DNA from: Amyloporia xantha
Taxonomy: Eukaryota > Basidiomycota > Agaricomycetes > Polyporales > Adustoporiaceae
Direction of reading: 5' to 3'
Assembly (NCBI GenBank): GCA_036971615.1
Contig: JAYKKR010000006.1
Location: forward strand, 186,001 to 250,000
DNA length: 64,000 nucleotides
The notes under the pieces are model-generated. The model was not told the DNA's origin and did not search any database. It saw only the letters and a program-made list of their open reading frames with translations. This document shows, in pieces, positions 1 to 12,823 of the stretch. Every line of letters begins with the position of its first letter. Position 1 is the first letter of the stretch. A program made the position numbers and the translations under genes.

Positions 1-770
1 ATCTTGCGTGAATGGCCTAATTTGGCAATTCGCCTCCGTCGATCGCGTGGGTCGGTTGCGCCGTGACGCGTGACAAACGACCTCTGACAGACGCATCTCA
101 TGCAAAGTTCACTCAAGTTTACAGTTGCGACTGTGCACAGGATAGCCATTCTCGCATTTGAGATGTAGCATTGGGAAAGTGTTTAAACATTGTATCAGTG
201 CTTTAGTACACAGGGTGCATAGCCTGTTTTATACCTGAGCAAATCATGAATAATCTCCTGAGCAAAATCATTCTTTTCTACACCTGTTTCTTGTAGAAAA
301 ATGCGAAATCTTTCTTAGTTTATTCATGAATTTATCATATTTCTACATTAGAGTGTTTCTGCTGTGATTCATATTAGACTAATGGTGATGTGGTTTCACG
401 CTCCACCTAGTATTTTTGAGCAGGTATGACGAAATTGCTCAATTTGAATTGGTCGGTGTAGTACTTAGTGGAAGTAACTCGTATATATACCACCTCTATC
501 CAATGCCAGAAACAATTTTGTTGTGCTCATCACCTGTTATGGACATTTTGCTCAAGTTTTGTATCACATATCGACATAAGAAAAACAAGATAAAAGAGCA
601 ATTCTTTCTAAGAAAAGTTTCTCAATTTTGCAAGCACTAAAACGGGCTATGCACCCAGTGGTACATGGTACAGATTACAGCATGATGAGATGGGGTATCA
701 GTATGGCGAATTAGTCGTAACTGGATTATTATGATCATTGTCCCTAGCAGCACTCCCGTCCAGCTGTCCT
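1..770. other. no gene recognised
   Basis: AT-rich sequence (roughly 100-640) without any reading frame that resembles a protein I know. The 74-codon plus frame at 416-640 has no homology I recognise. It probably contains the 3' flank of the minus-strand gene ending at 771. Confidence 0.5.
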
Positions 771-1400
771 TCAAGCAGAGACTTCCACGTTCGATGCATG
801 TCTCCAACTCTCCTCGAGGCCCGCGTGGGCCTGCCAGCCCCAATTACCATGTCGCTTCCTGCGGCTCTCGACATCGGCGTTGACGCTAGCGGCAAGCTTC
901 TTGGCGTTGCTCGACCTCCGGGCTGGGCGGCGTCGACGCGGAGCCTTCTCGGACGATGGCGCGCCCGGCTGTGCGACCGTGAAAGCAAGGAGTGCCTCAA
1001 CGCGTTCGTGTTGGGCGGAGGAGATGCCCGCCGACGGGGACGAGGAGAGTGAGAGTAGTTCGAATATGTCATAGACGAAGGGTATCCTCGTGGCGCGCAC
1101 ATGTGGGACAGCTCCTAGAGGTGCGACAAATCATGATTAATTCACACGGCTTCAGAAGAATGCACGACAATACTTACTAGGTGCCGCGATAGTGGAAGTA
1201 CGAGGAGAGCTTGACTTGGCCTGCGGCTCAATGCGCCTTCTGCGCGAAGGCAAGGGAGAGACGGAGCGCTCAGATGGTGACGGCGATCCCGCTACCGATC
1301 CACCTCGTTTGTGGACCGGTACATACAAGCCCGTCGGAGAGCCCGATATGGAAGCGGCGGCAGCGTGCGAGACACGAGGGATGGCGACTGGGCTAGACAT
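771..1400 (-). CDS. small conserved basidiomycete protein, basic and Ser-rich, YxxxxL-phi motif
   Basis: Two exons, 1178-1400 and 771-1114, joined by a 63 nt intron (donor GTAAGT, acceptor CTAG), giving 188 aa. I chose the ATG at 1400 (MSSPVAIP) because it begins the Ser/Pro/Arg-rich stretch that leads into the conserved block. That block, right after the splice, reads TRIPFVYDIFELLSLSSSP and contains YDIFELL, a match to the YxxxxL-phi consensus used by eIF4E-binding proteins. It is followed by an Arg/Lys-rich segment and a HGNWGW motif near the C-terminus. I recall similar unannotated proteins in agaricomycetes. Function is unknown; the translation-factor link is only a motif match. No signal peptide or membrane segment is visible. 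Confidence 0.6.
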
Positions 1401-2250
1401 CGTCGATTGGCACGGGCGGGATATGCAGCAATGCAAGGGAGGTAGGATTGTATAAGCTGATAGGAGACGAGGGGAATCAACCAATGTCGAGTGCACCAGA
1501 CACGAGTCCACTGCGGCGCTGAGTGAAGGCTTAGTCCTGCGGCCGCCCAGTACTTATACGAGGCCGCCACAGCGCTATCGTGGATATCCCAGTCATTGAC
1601 GAAGCCATACGGGCTGACGTGGCCGATTCGTCATGCGCTTCGCGAGTCCTCGGACGGGCGGTGCTAAGCATAGGTCAGCGAGCAATCACGCAGTGAAGAC
1701 GCGCAGCAGTGCCCGGGTACCTTCGACTCTATGTCAGAACTTACTGGAATGACGCAGACGAGGCACGGGCATGGCACCACAACCGGAGCGCTTGCGACAT
1801 CGGACGCAGAGCGCCGCAGCACCGGGGATGTTCTAGGACATTCCGGAAAAGTCAGGGAGGATCTCGGACATTCGAGTAACCTCAACGGTATCTTGTATAG
1901 GGGAACTTCAGCTCTCGCCCTCTCACCCTTGTGCGCGACAGGAATGAACGAGGCGTTCCGTTAAGCTAAATTCCAGAACAAGTCCATGAGCCGAGGCAGG
2001 ATACCCAGTCTCATCTTATCTTGGATAATCACGTGCGTCTTGCACAGCACCAGATTCGTCGGACAGCCGCAAGTCAAGTTGACTGTTGAACTAGAGGAGG
2101 ATAGCATACTAGGGACGAGGGATGTGAGTTATTATGTGTAGCTGCGTATATAAGTAGTAATGCCGCATAACCAGGACTTTTAACATGCACGAACATGAGC
2201 ACGAATGGTCACTGTCCAAAGACCACAGCTTCTCCGAATCCAATGACAGC
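1401..2250. other. intergenic, no gene recognised
   Basis: Upstream region of the small minus-strand gene and 3' flank of the Mam33 gene. Short open frames on both strands show no family resemblance. Confidence 0.5.
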
Positions 2251-3401
2251 CTAGGCCTCAATGAACGTCTTCACGTTCTGTAGCCAGCCGACGTACTCCT
2301 ATAAATATGAGAATCGGCATCAATACTGATCAAAAATAAGTTCGATGACGCGACCGACCTTCTGCTCCTTGTACTCTGCGTACTCGGGGACGAATATGGC
2401 CAGGCTCTCGTTAATGCCGCGTTCTTGGAGGAACTTCTCAAATTCTTCCTGAACAGCGACGTCGAGAGTGTCGAACTAGACCCGAAGACAACAATGAGAC
2501 AGAGGCGGCATGTGACGGAGGAGTACTTACTTGAGGCCCGATGTACAGACCACGTCGCTTCCAGTCAGCCTCAGCAGTCAGCTCAGTACCGAGCTTCGCG
2601 TCACTGTAGAACGAGATGTTATCGACGATGAACGAGCCCTCCTGGCACATCGCGTCGACTGTGAGTGCGCCGTTCGCGCCAGACTGATGCGGACATTCGT
2701 AAGCATGCTGATCAGAAGCGCGAACGAACGGTATGTACCTTGGTGATGGAGAAAGAGCAGCGGATGGGGTAGGAAGGGGCGGCATCCTCTTCCGAGCTGG
2801 CTTCTTCACCCTCTTCGGGCTGGTCAAACTCGGACTCCTGCTCGTTTTGAATGTCGGCGATCGAGAACATCAATCGGATGCTACCACGCAAGGTGCGAAG
2901 TGAGTGAGCGAAACGGAACGCGCAGCCCGGGAACTCACGTCTCGTTGCCGAACTTCCGCGTCAACGCGACTTCATCGTTGCCCGACACGTCCTCAATCTG
3001 CCGAAGCCGCGAGTTAGACCATAAAATCAGTGCGGATATGGCATAAACTCACCGCCCAGACACCTTGGGCCTTGAACGACCGCAGGAAGTCAGGCTCTGC
3101 TTCGGCGGCGGCAGCAGCATCCTTCTCGTATTGCAGCTCTTCTCCGAGCTTTTGCACGAGCGGCACGTCAGCTGGGACACGTTCAGCAAGCTGTCCCGCA
3201 TCAATCACGGTGCGTGTACGCACAAGCACCCTCCCCGAAAGCCCGTGCTGAGACTGAAAACGCTCTTGATGCGCAAATGGGCGCTGCACGAGCAGCAAAG
3301 ACAGGTAGCGATGCACGCGAAAGCGAGCGCGATGCTCCACGGACAGCGAACGCCCTACTTGAAGACAGGGAGACGTGACGGAGAACACGGATAGCAGACA
3401 T
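2251..3401 (-). CDS. MAM33: mitochondrial matrix acidic protein Mam33 (p32/gC1qR family)
   Basis: Seven exons: 3224-3401, 3053-3171, 2939-2997, 2739-2880, 2531-2683, 2359-2475, 2251-2298. They sum to 816 nt (271 aa), and every intron is 52-60 nt. The N-terminus (MSAIRVLRHVSLSSSRAF) is a basic Ser/Arg-rich mitochondrial presequence. The mature protein carries the family signatures GNDEVALTRKFGNE, IRLMFSIADIQ, an acidic stretch, DLTAEADWKRRGLYIGPQ-like sequence (here TELTAEADWKRRGLYIGPQ) and a C-terminus ending NVKTFIEA. p32 proteins form doughnut-shaped acidic trimers in the mitochondrial matrix and support mitochondrial translation and ribosome biogenesis. The first donor could also lie five bases earlier (GTGCTT instead of GTGCGT); both keep the frame. 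The family assignment is very secure. Confidence 0.93.
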
Positions 3402-5517
3402 GATGTAGGAAGAAGAACGAAGAAAGAGGTGAGTGAATTGGACTTGGAGGTGACGGGCAAATATTGACGTGAGCTGGAATGGGGGCGATTTGGCGCTGGG
3501 CGCGTCTGCTAAATTTCAGGTGTCTCGGGTCTTTGTTTGGCTGCAGCCTCGGAAATAAACAACCGCTTTTCATTCGATCGCGAATAGCATCACGTGTTGC
3601 TGTGTTATCTGGAGACGAAATGCTACGTGTTACTTGCATTTGTTGTCAAAACGAGACGCAACGAAACAGACATGATGAACACGGGCAGTGCTGGATCAAT
3701 TCAGGAGATATTTCCGCTATTAGCGCTGCCACCGGCTGGATAGCATCTGAAATTGGCGGGGAGAGATCTTGTCGCAGTACGCTTATGCAACTGTTTTGCC
3801 CCCTAAATATTATTTCCAGGAAATTGGATAGTCTGCGTTCGCCTTGCGGCTTGCGATGGAGTTAATCACCTTACGGCGCTTGCTAACAAAGTTAATCAAG
3901 GGATCGCAATCGAAGTAAGCAATTCCGTATCCATACTATAATTGTTCTTCTAGCTTCGTCTTACGACTGGTGCATCCTTTCCCAGCGGTGGTCACGTTCA
4001 TAAGCTTGTTGCTTGGGTAAGGTATTATGGTCATGTTCCCGACTCCCACAGAGGTCGGTCTTGTCCAACCACGAGTTCACATACTGTGGTCCGACATCCG
4101 AACGTGTCAAGTTGACAACCACCACCTATAACATTCTTGCACCTCCATAGGCCTTATTAATTGTACTGATTCTTGGTGCCATCCTTTCGTACATCCATAT
4201 AATAACATACGCAGAAGCTACGACCGCCTACCGTGACTGCAATCCGACCCCCTGCATCATGCCATTCACGCTCCCATCTGCGTTTCCCGAATATTCGTCG
4301 TTTTGTCGCTCACCCTTCGAATTCGAAGCCTCTTGAACAACGACAGTGTCCCCAACGGACCCGCTACCGGTGGATCACTCCCTCAATGATGCCAGTCGCA
4401 CGCTATGTTCCAACCGCTCCGGGCGAAAAAAAGACTTTGCTTTGCACATGCAAAATAGCTTTGATGCAGCATATATATTGCAGCCGAGCGCGTGAAGACC
4501 ATGCAATTGCTCCGAGTCAGCGTTCTCGTGAAGTTGGGCACTAGACAACTAGTGACCGAAACAGAGTGTGTAGCCTCTTTCCCGAATATCAATACTTTAT
4601 GTAACTTGAGGCAGGCACTGGCGCTCGTCCTTGCTGCGACATGGAAGCCTCGGGTTCGAAGGAAATGGACAATGTTGGAGCTCACAGGCGGCTATCTTTC
4701 AAAGTCACCTACTCTGCGATTTTGTAGAGTTAGAGTTCGTAGCTAGCTTGGGCGGCTCACCTTCTCGCCGCGACTCTCAGCGGTTCAGCGTGAAATACAG
4801 ACCGCGAGCTTCGGAGACAGATGTCATTATTACCAAGTGAGCGTGACCCAGGCTTTTATCCAATTCCCGATGACATTTTCGTGCCTAGTCTAGGTACACT
4901 TAGCTCGAGGACTGGAGGATGCTGGCTTCCATGCTGTATCCGCGTGCAATCCCAGTGCACCTGCCGCTATGGATGAAGCATGTCACCTATTGACAGAACT
5001 CAAGTCACTTGAGACACACGTCAATCGACAAGCATAAATAGTTCTTTCATTTTCTGTATAGGAGTACAGCACGTTTATATATAGGGAAGAGTACACGAAC
5101 GATCGCGTGATAATTTCGAGAGCATTGGCAACGAGACGGACAACAACGGGCAAGAAGAAAGGCATATACAAGACAAGAGCATGTGTGCGACCTCTGCCGG
5201 GACATATCTGTTGGCTATTTAGCACGCCAAAGGCATCACAGACGGCCGAAGCCCCGGACCCCATTGCTGGCTAAATGAAACGCAAAAGATACCTCCTAGT
5301 GCTGCGCGCAGCATGCTGTAGTGTTCGATATCTTTTTCTGGGAATTATGCGGTACAGGATATAGAAAGAAACACGACGATAGGGACCGATAATGACAACC
5401 TCGGATACAAGTACAACAGAGACAGCGCATGACCTGGGAGAAACCTGTCTGGGGGCTGGCAGACATGGTCGGAGACACGTGGTGACGGGATGGTGTCTTG
5501 AATGGAACAGGGACCGG
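3402..5517. other. intergenic, no gene recognised
   Basis: The upstream region of Mam33 and then about 2 kb with only short frames on both strands (longest about 128 codons at 3479-3865 plus). None resembles a known family, and no repeat structure was noticed. Confidence 0.45.
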
Positions 5518-6758
5518 CTAGACAGCCATCATGGTCCTGTTATCCATTCCGTTGAAAACAGACCCAGCCTCAGACTGAGTCCCGAGGTGCAGGTCCTTCC
5601 CACGTCCAGCATCGCCGTCAGTCTGAGAATCCGAAGACAGATATTTGGTCTTGCGAGCCTTGGTCCCGCCGTCGTCACCGTTCTTCGCGCGGCGCTTCTT
5701 GCCCTTGGTGGTAGGGGCCACAGGAGTGTCCCCGTTGGTTTCGCTGGAGCCCGTCGGATGGTCAGGCTTTCCGTTCGTAGCCGCTGAAGCGCCTCCGCTT
5801 GGCGCTGTCACAGCGGGAGGCGCGTAAGGGATAGGACCTGGGGCACCGTAGGGAGGATAAGGCGCATACACCGGGTGCATAGGATAGTATGGCGGATGCG
5901 GAACAGGGCCACCGCCGTTGGGTGCGCCCTCGGGATGCGGGTGGCCGTCGTGACCAGGCGGGATGTAACCGTGGGGGTAGAAATAAGGATGATAGTAGGC
6001 TTCCGGCGGCCCAGTATAAGGCGCCGGAGGAGTCGATGAGTCCCCCTCACTATTCGCTTGCGCGGGATAACCTGCGCTGTCTTTAGTAAAATTAGAATTA
6101 GTCATGCAGGAACTACTAACTGCCAGGAGACTGCTCGCTGCTCTGGGCTCGGTTCTTGCGCTTATACGGCCCGCGCTTGATGCCCTTCTTGCGTTCCTTC
6201 CTAACGCCATCAACGCACGTCTCTGCGATGCCATACTTGACACAACGCTCGCAGGGGCGTGCTTCATCACATCTCTTGCACGCACCGGCACAATTGGTGC
6301 ACTAATCCAATAAATTGATATGAGTAATATTCAGTGAGTGAGGAAGGTAACATACAGCCATCTTGACTTGCTTGCGCTTGGGACGCGGTGCGTTCTGCGC
6401 GGGCGGCATGCCGGGGGGATAGGGAGGGTAAGCTACAAGATAGGGTCAATATGTTGAGAGCGGACGGGTGATGAGTCATCACGTCACCTTGGCCGGGGGG
6501 AGGGCCAGGATACGCATATATCATCCCAGGAGGCGGGGGAGGGTATGCCATTAGGTATGGACCTGGCGGTGGTGCGCCGTTGGGCATATTTGGGTCGTGA
6601 GCACCCTCGGGAATGGGTGCATATGTATAGAAGGGCCCATAGGGCGTAGGAGGAGGATAATGACCGTTGAATTGTTGAGGGGGGTAAACTACAGGCGGGT
6701 GTGGCTGAAGGTGTTCTTGACCTCCTGGATTAGAAGATTTATGCTGCTCGGTAGCCAT
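5518..6758 (-). CDS. Zn2Cys6 binuclear-cluster transcription factor, Pro/Tyr-rich
   Basis: Four exons, 6488-6758, 6356-6432, 6121-6301 and 5518-6071, total 1083 nt (360 aa). The start is MATEQHKSSN at 6758. Residues about 1-115 are Pro/Tyr/Gly-rich. The third exon starts exactly at the zinc cluster CTNCAGACKRCDEARPCERC, which fits CX2CX6CX5CX2CX8C when the last Cys (KYGIAETC) is counted. It is followed by a basic tail KERKKGIKRGPYKRK. The remainder is again rich in Pro, Tyr, Gly and His, then becomes Lys/Arg-rich (KGKKRRAKNGDD), and the protein has no recognisable fungal-specific middle homology region. This cluster type with a KGIKRGPYKR tail is widespread in fungi. It should bind DNA in the nucleus; its targets are unknown. 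Confidence 0.88.
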
Positions 6759-9700
6759 GTCTTGGGGCGATGCTACGACCGCCAGAGAAGAGGGGACTGC
6801 GACGGGGCTGCTTGGAAATGTTTTCTGGATATTCTGGAGACATTGGAAAGGGATAATTAGACATAGTCGGTTGTGAACCACAGTAAGGAGGCGGGACCAG
6901 GAGCGGAGAACATGAGGAAGTTGCTCACTCCGACTCAAATCTCGTTCCCGATCTCGTCGCCGCTCAGAACTCACCGACGCACTCCTTCCACTCCGTTTCT
7001 GTTCCGTCTTAACTGCTCCTTACACCGCCTCCGTCAACTTCGTACTCCCCGAGACTTGCAAAGGCCACGACTCACAAGTTCGGTCGAGAACGTGCTGAGC
7101 AAGCCGACGAGCGCGATGGTTTGATGGTCAAAGACTCAAAGAAGTGTGCACGTGTCGCAGGCTGTGAACCAAACCTTATGTGCCTCCGCCGTTAAGCGCT
7201 ACGTGGGCGCGTCGTCTCAACTCGATCCCAACGAGCTCACGTCCGTCGTGGAATACAGCGATTTCTTGAGGTCATCACCCCGGTCGAGCCGCGAGCATGT
7301 CGTGGCAAACGACCCCCACGAGGTGCGTAATAGCGTCCGCCCATGCCACGTTGGTCATGGACCTACATTCGAGGCGCATCCTAATTCTCCGCCCCAACGT
7401 CCCATGCTCCGCCAGCCTCTAAATCATTTTCGTGAGCTCTCCATCTTGCCATAATTACAGACCAAATTATTGCGAGACGCTCAGCAGCTGTTGCGATCTC
7501 GCCTGGCATCTAGATATCTGGATTCTGCGCAGACAGATCTGAGAACTCACTCCCATCCGGTGTATAAATTTCCCTGGACGAAGGACTGTTGCTTCTCATC
7601 TATCACCCCTTAGCGTTTATAGCCAACCGAGTCGCGCTTCACGGACTTGGAAAGCCCCCTCATGACGGCATGAAAGTTCGCGCGCGCTCAATGCTATTAT
7701 CTGTGTCCCTAGTTTGCAATGGCTGAATCGAACGAATTGATCCTTACAAAACCTTTACTCGTGTAGATGAGTTTTGTGCGAAACTGGCTATTTGATAAAC
7801 TCCGGTCTGCTTAACAATCTGGAAAGCTCCTATCCCCTATGATGCGATCTTCTGTATACCGCCCCACAGGCTGCCCTAGCCATGTCGCAACCTGTATTTC
7901 TTCGTCGAATGGACTGCTGATCCGGAGAACTCGGTCCCAAACGACGCTCAAAGACGCACGCAAATTACCCTAGTCAGTTTGCAACATCCTTTTCGGGGCC
8001 ATGGATTTGGGTATATTTAGTGCCAACATGGCTATTTTTGAGCTCATTTCGACACCTAGATGAGCGCACAGGTCAATTGAAATAGTGAGTGACTTCTCCA
8101 TTCTGAAAGTATCACTTCCTAATCAGCCTGCATAGAATGCCGCATTTTTGTGAACCACAGCAGCGCATTATTTCCCACTGCAGCGTGCATCCAGTCCATG
8201 AACTCCAACCGCATGCCCTGGGACGTCCCATTTGTCTGTATAGACCACCCTAGATCATCTATGCGCAGTTACGATTCACTTCGTGGTTGGGACTAATCTG
8301 TCTGTCTGGTGATTTCAGCAAGCGCCACGGACGACAACAGTGACAGGTGTGTATATTTTTCAATCTCAAAGCGCTACATAACTCGCTATGAGTCGTCCGA
8401 GCCCTGATATACGCCATGACTAGTCATCAGCCTTACTGCACACTTACACTCTATTCACAATGCCAGGCGCGTTAGTTTTGGCGTCAGCTGCCTAGCTATT
8501 TCGCGATTTTGTCGCTGACATGTGTTGTTGGCCGCTCAATTTTTCCAACAGGTCTGATAAGCCTCCTACCTGAGAAGGTTTCTATCATACATAGCGTGAA
8601 CTTTTATTTTTACCTCCCAATCGAGGCTTCCTTCTCGACCAACTAGAAAGAACTTCCATTGATAGCTATTGGCATTCCATTCTAGTGCATTATTTGTACG
8701 CATTGGGCTCATTCGTTGCCTCGACAGACTACAGGCCGAATCTGTCAATCACAGATAGACTCCCAACGGGTGGACAATTTGTCCTCTGTGGCTTAAGCAG
8801 TGGCACATCCTTGCTGAATTCCTCGGGCCGTCCAAACCAGCATATGCAATGTTGGAAAATATGGTTATGATTGCCGAAGAGGTGCGTCTGACTATTATTC
8901 ACACTTCTCCAGACATTAATAGGACCTGATACGCCCGATTTTGCTAGTCGCCACCACGGCGCATCATACGTATGTGTCGGGGAGCGGTTTGTTACTTCAC
9001 GTGCAGGAGTCCTTATAAACAGCTGATTGGCGCGCTGACAGCGGTTCAGCGCTCAGCTGTTACCTGTCCGCGAGCTCAGCGCCCATCGGGACCCGAGATA
9101 TTTTTGTACGACCGAAGGAAAGCGCTCTTAGTTCCCTTCCGATGATGATTGAGTGGACACGTGGGAGACGAAGTACGCTGTGCAACTGCTCTTCACTGCA
9201 CGTTCTCACTCACATGTTGTGCTTCCAGAAGTTCATGCGGTACGGTTACCACAAGACCAAATCTTAGGGCCAGGCTGCGTCGTGTAGCGGTGGCGGTCTG
9301 ACAACTTGACCGGTGAACAACTGCACGAGGGCACGAACCGACGTCTTGGTATGAAGGACTTCAGAGCTCAGCCTTGAGCCCAACGGGATGAGGCCACCGG
9401 GGCTATATTCGCGCAATCACATACGGCCCCGACGCGCATCCTATCGAAACGGAAACTGCGGACTAATTATGGACATGTCATTTGCAAACCGATGCGCAGT
9501 TATCGTGTTGTGCGTTGGAGGGACAAACAAGAACTGGAAGAATAGGGGCAGTTTCCGTAATGTCTTACGTCCTATTGGTGTGAATCTGGGTTTCTAGGTG
9601 CGACATGGGAGACGGGGGGAATATGCGCGAGGCTCGACAGCCTGCGTCTTGAATTGGTCGATATAAGGCGTGTATTTCTCGTGTCTGGCCTGTGGTCGAT

Positions 9701-10064
9701 GTCTCCGAGTTGCTCGAACGTGCGTCCAATCGGAGATTATCCATTACGACGGATTCTCAGCGTTTGACTTCTCACCCAGTCTTATAATGTCGATTTATCC
9801 TGTTTTCTCATATGTATCTACGGGTTTGTGATGATTGTTTCTTCGGTAGTAGTGCTGGGAATACAGTGGTGGGATGGGATCCTCAGGCTGGATTGAAAGG
9901 CGCCCGTGCGATCGCGGAAAGCAGCAGTGCCAAGCCCGGCGCTCCGGAGCTGAGCACGCTACAAATGACGCATCGGGATAATAGCCTCTATCCGCCCTGG
10001 CTCCCCTCCATCTCCCTAGCCTGCACTCTCAATCCTAAACCACCACCATCTATAATACTCTGGC
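6759..10064. other. gene-poor interval, no gene recognised
   Basis: This 3.3 kb region separates the divergently transcribed Zn2Cys6 regulator and the PIN-like carrier. The first 700 bases contain long plus-strand frames (6873-7124, 7146-7454) that look like chance openings in the 5' flank of the regulator. The rest has only short frames with no homology I recognise and no clear repeats. Confidence 0.45.
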
Positions 10065-12338
10065 ATGTCAGATACCCCTGTCGGACCGCTCCTAACGACT
10101 GTTGGTGAAGTCAGTACCATTTCCCAGACGCTGAGCTGTCTATTTATATATTGCTGCGGAATGCTGACCCGAATTCGGATGGTCGACAGTCGATCCTTGA
10201 AGTATTTCTGGTATGTTTAGCAGGGTATGTACTGGCTACCAGAGGGGTCCTCGATAGAAAAACTCAGAAGGTGCGTTCTCCGAAGCCTGAATATCGGTCG
10301 TAGTCGCTGATCGAGACCGTACTACCCTGGTCATCAGCAACTAAATCGACTCAATGTGTCCCTATTCACCCCATCCCTCCTCTTCTCGAAAGTGGCCTTT
10401 TTCCTGTCGCCCGGTATGTCTTTTTCCATTTGTTCTGAATTGTGTAGCCTGATATCCTTGAACAGCTAAACTTCGAGAGCTATGGATTATCCCAATATTC
10501 TTCGTAATCACTACCGCCGTGTCCATGATCGTGGCGTACGTCCTCGGGTGGATGCTGAGGTTGAAGAAGTCGCAAAGGTGTGTTTTCTTCTTCAGCGTAC
10601 TACTTCTATCCAACCACGGACGGTCGTTGTGAGCTTCCTGCCCTCTATGCCGAGAGGCATGTGTTGATATTGCCTGCACCTACGCTGGAGTGACTATCCT
10701 GGCGATGCCCTGGTTGTGGCATTGGCACACGTAAGCTCTGGAAGTGGGGTATGTTACCGCAGCGAGCAAACAATTTCCACAATCCGGAGCCTCTTTGCTG
10801 GCGTGTGAGTTACGCAAGCACCTGTTTGGTAGATCACATATCAGGCGATATACTTGGGGTCATCGCCAAGCGGAACGTTGACTTTACCATCTACATATCT
10901 GATGACCCCTCTCACTGACATCTGACTGACCATGGCAATTTGTACGTCATAGGAGCTTCGCGGTCGCATCCTCGATGTTTATGAATTCAAACTCGTTGCC
11001 TATTGCGCTAATGCAGAGTCTCGTCATTACCGTACCTGGGCTGAAATGGGGCGAAGACGATAATAAGGATGCTATGGTCGGAAGAGCACTGACATATCTA
11101 GTGCTTTATTCCACGCTTGGGATGATGGTGCGTTCCACTAATTATGCCCGGATTGTCTATAGTCATAACGGTTATGTTCTATAGCTTCGTTGGAGTTATG
11201 GCGTAAGGCTACTTTCCAGCGCAGACCCAGAATCCGTGGAGGCACAGCCAGCTACTCCTTTGATAGGACCAGACGAGACTGCCTTTCCCGGTTCTGAAGA
11301 GGAGCAGCGGATACTGCGGCATGAGGCTTCCATCATTTCCGAGCGCTCAGACGATTCTAAGACGATCGTGCGTGGGCGAGACAACATCACCGTCAACGAA
11401 GGGGATCCGAAATCATTCTCCTCTTCAAGCTCACGCGGCTTGACTCCACCACGAGACCCGCACGCCTCCACGTCAGGCGCACCTTCAGAATACCACGACG
11501 AAGACGAGGACGACAATTACGACGACAATTATCCCGTCCACCGCGAGATCCCTGAGCCGACGTCGACGGTCTGGCAGTCACGCATGCGCCGGACGCGGCA
11601 TCGGCTGCGGACGTGGTGGCACACATTCTACGAGTTCATGACCGCTCCACTCTGGGCAGCGGTCCTCTCGCTGATCGTCGCGTGCATCTGGCCGCTGCAG
11701 CACGCGCTCGACGAGCACATGCAGCCCGTCAAGGGCGCGCTGACCGCCGCGGGGAACTGCTCCATCCCGCTGACGCTCGTCGTGCTCGGCGCGTACTTCT
11801 ACACGCCGCCGGACCCGGAGGCTGAGCGGCTGCCGTCGCACAAGGTGCGCTCGCGCAGCCCGAGCATGGCGAGCTGCGCGTCGTTCATGGACAACGTGCG
11901 CGATATGTTCAGCTTGAGGCGGAGGGACCGGTCGCGCGCACGATCGGTGAAGGGCGAGACGCGTCCTGGGGAGACCAAGACCGTGCTCGTGGCGGTTGTC
12001 TCGAGGATGTTCATCACGCCGCTGCTGCTGCTGCCGTTGATGGCGCTTTCGGCCAAGTTTGATCTTCAGGAGGTGTTTGAAGAGTGCGTGCTTTGTTTTG
12101 TCCAACGTCTCGTTTGTGAGCTCACTGACACCCACTATTTAGTCCCGTCTTCGTTGTGTCAAACGTACTACTCATTGCTTCCCCTCCGGCGTTGACGCTA
12201 GCGCAGATTACGCAGGCGGCGTCTGGGGATGCCTTTGAGCGGCTCATCAGTCGGACAATCTTTTGGTCATATTGTGTCGTCACGCCGCCATCTACGATTC
12301 TGTTCGTGGTCATCGGGCTGCTGTTTGCGAAGCTGTGA
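10065..12338 (+). CDS. PIN-like/auxin efflux carrier family membrane transporter (ECM3-like)
   Basis: Seven exons: 10065-10109, 10190-10270, 10338-10413, 10466-10577, 10953-11127, 11185-12083, 12143-12338; total 1584 nt, 527 aa. The N-terminal half holds hydrophobic segments with family-typical sequence: GYVLATRGVL, LNVSLFTPSLLFSKVAFF, LWIIPIFFVITTAVSMIVAY, NSNSLPIALMQSLVITVPGL. The central third is a hydrophilic, acidic and Ser-rich cytoplasmic loop. The C-terminus returns to membrane segments (MTAPLWAAVLSLIVACIWPL, NCSIPLTLVVLGAYFY, and a last helix ending VVIGLLFAKL). This is the 'membrane transport protein' family of yeast Ecm3 and plant PIN/PILS proteins. Substrate is unknown in fungi. 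Six introns are short except the fourth, which is 375 nt. The first exon (MSDTPVGPLL) uses a GTCAGT donor. Confidence 0.9.
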
Positions 12339-12823
12339 TTGCCTTGTGTATATAGATGCTCGCTTTAGTTGCTATTTGACTGTTCCTTTCTTGAGTCATG
12401 TATTGGGTTGCGTCAAGGATGGCGCTTGGATCTACTTTAATTGTTCAATCGAGGGAGACAGGCCTCTACCATAAAATTAGTTCATCGTGGTATGCAACGA
12501 CACATGTGAACCCTATAGTCTTCATCTCATTCGTAGATAACACCGAAACATAATGGCAAGGACTCTCTGTTATGAGCGAGTTTTGCATATTTGCTTGCTC
12601 TCCGTTAGGACAAGGCAACGCACATGAGCGAAACTTCCAATGCTAGCGCTAATACATTCAATCTATGAAAAATTCGTCTTCGCACATCGTGATTTACAAA
12701 GTAGTGGTACAATTTATAGCTAACAAATACATCTTATTCCAACAAATCTAATGTCCCACTCGAATACCTGCTGAAACCACACCATTACATCCTCAGATTA
12801 TCAGCAGCACCCCAAACGCCGTC
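12339..12823. other. convergent 3' intergenic region
   Basis: Lies between the 3' ends of the PIN-like carrier (+) and the LRR protein (-). It is AT-rich and probably holds both 3' UTRs; no gene seen. Confidence 0.5.

Noticed and set aside
3479..3865. 128-codon plus-strand frame upstream of Mam33
   Set aside because: No family resemblance, lies in the Mam33 promoter region, composition does not differ from non-coding sequence.
11578..12135. 185-codon minus-strand frame opposite the PIN-like carrier
   Set aside because: Arg/Pro/His-rich shadow of the GC-rich plus-strand exon, whose product is clearly recognised.
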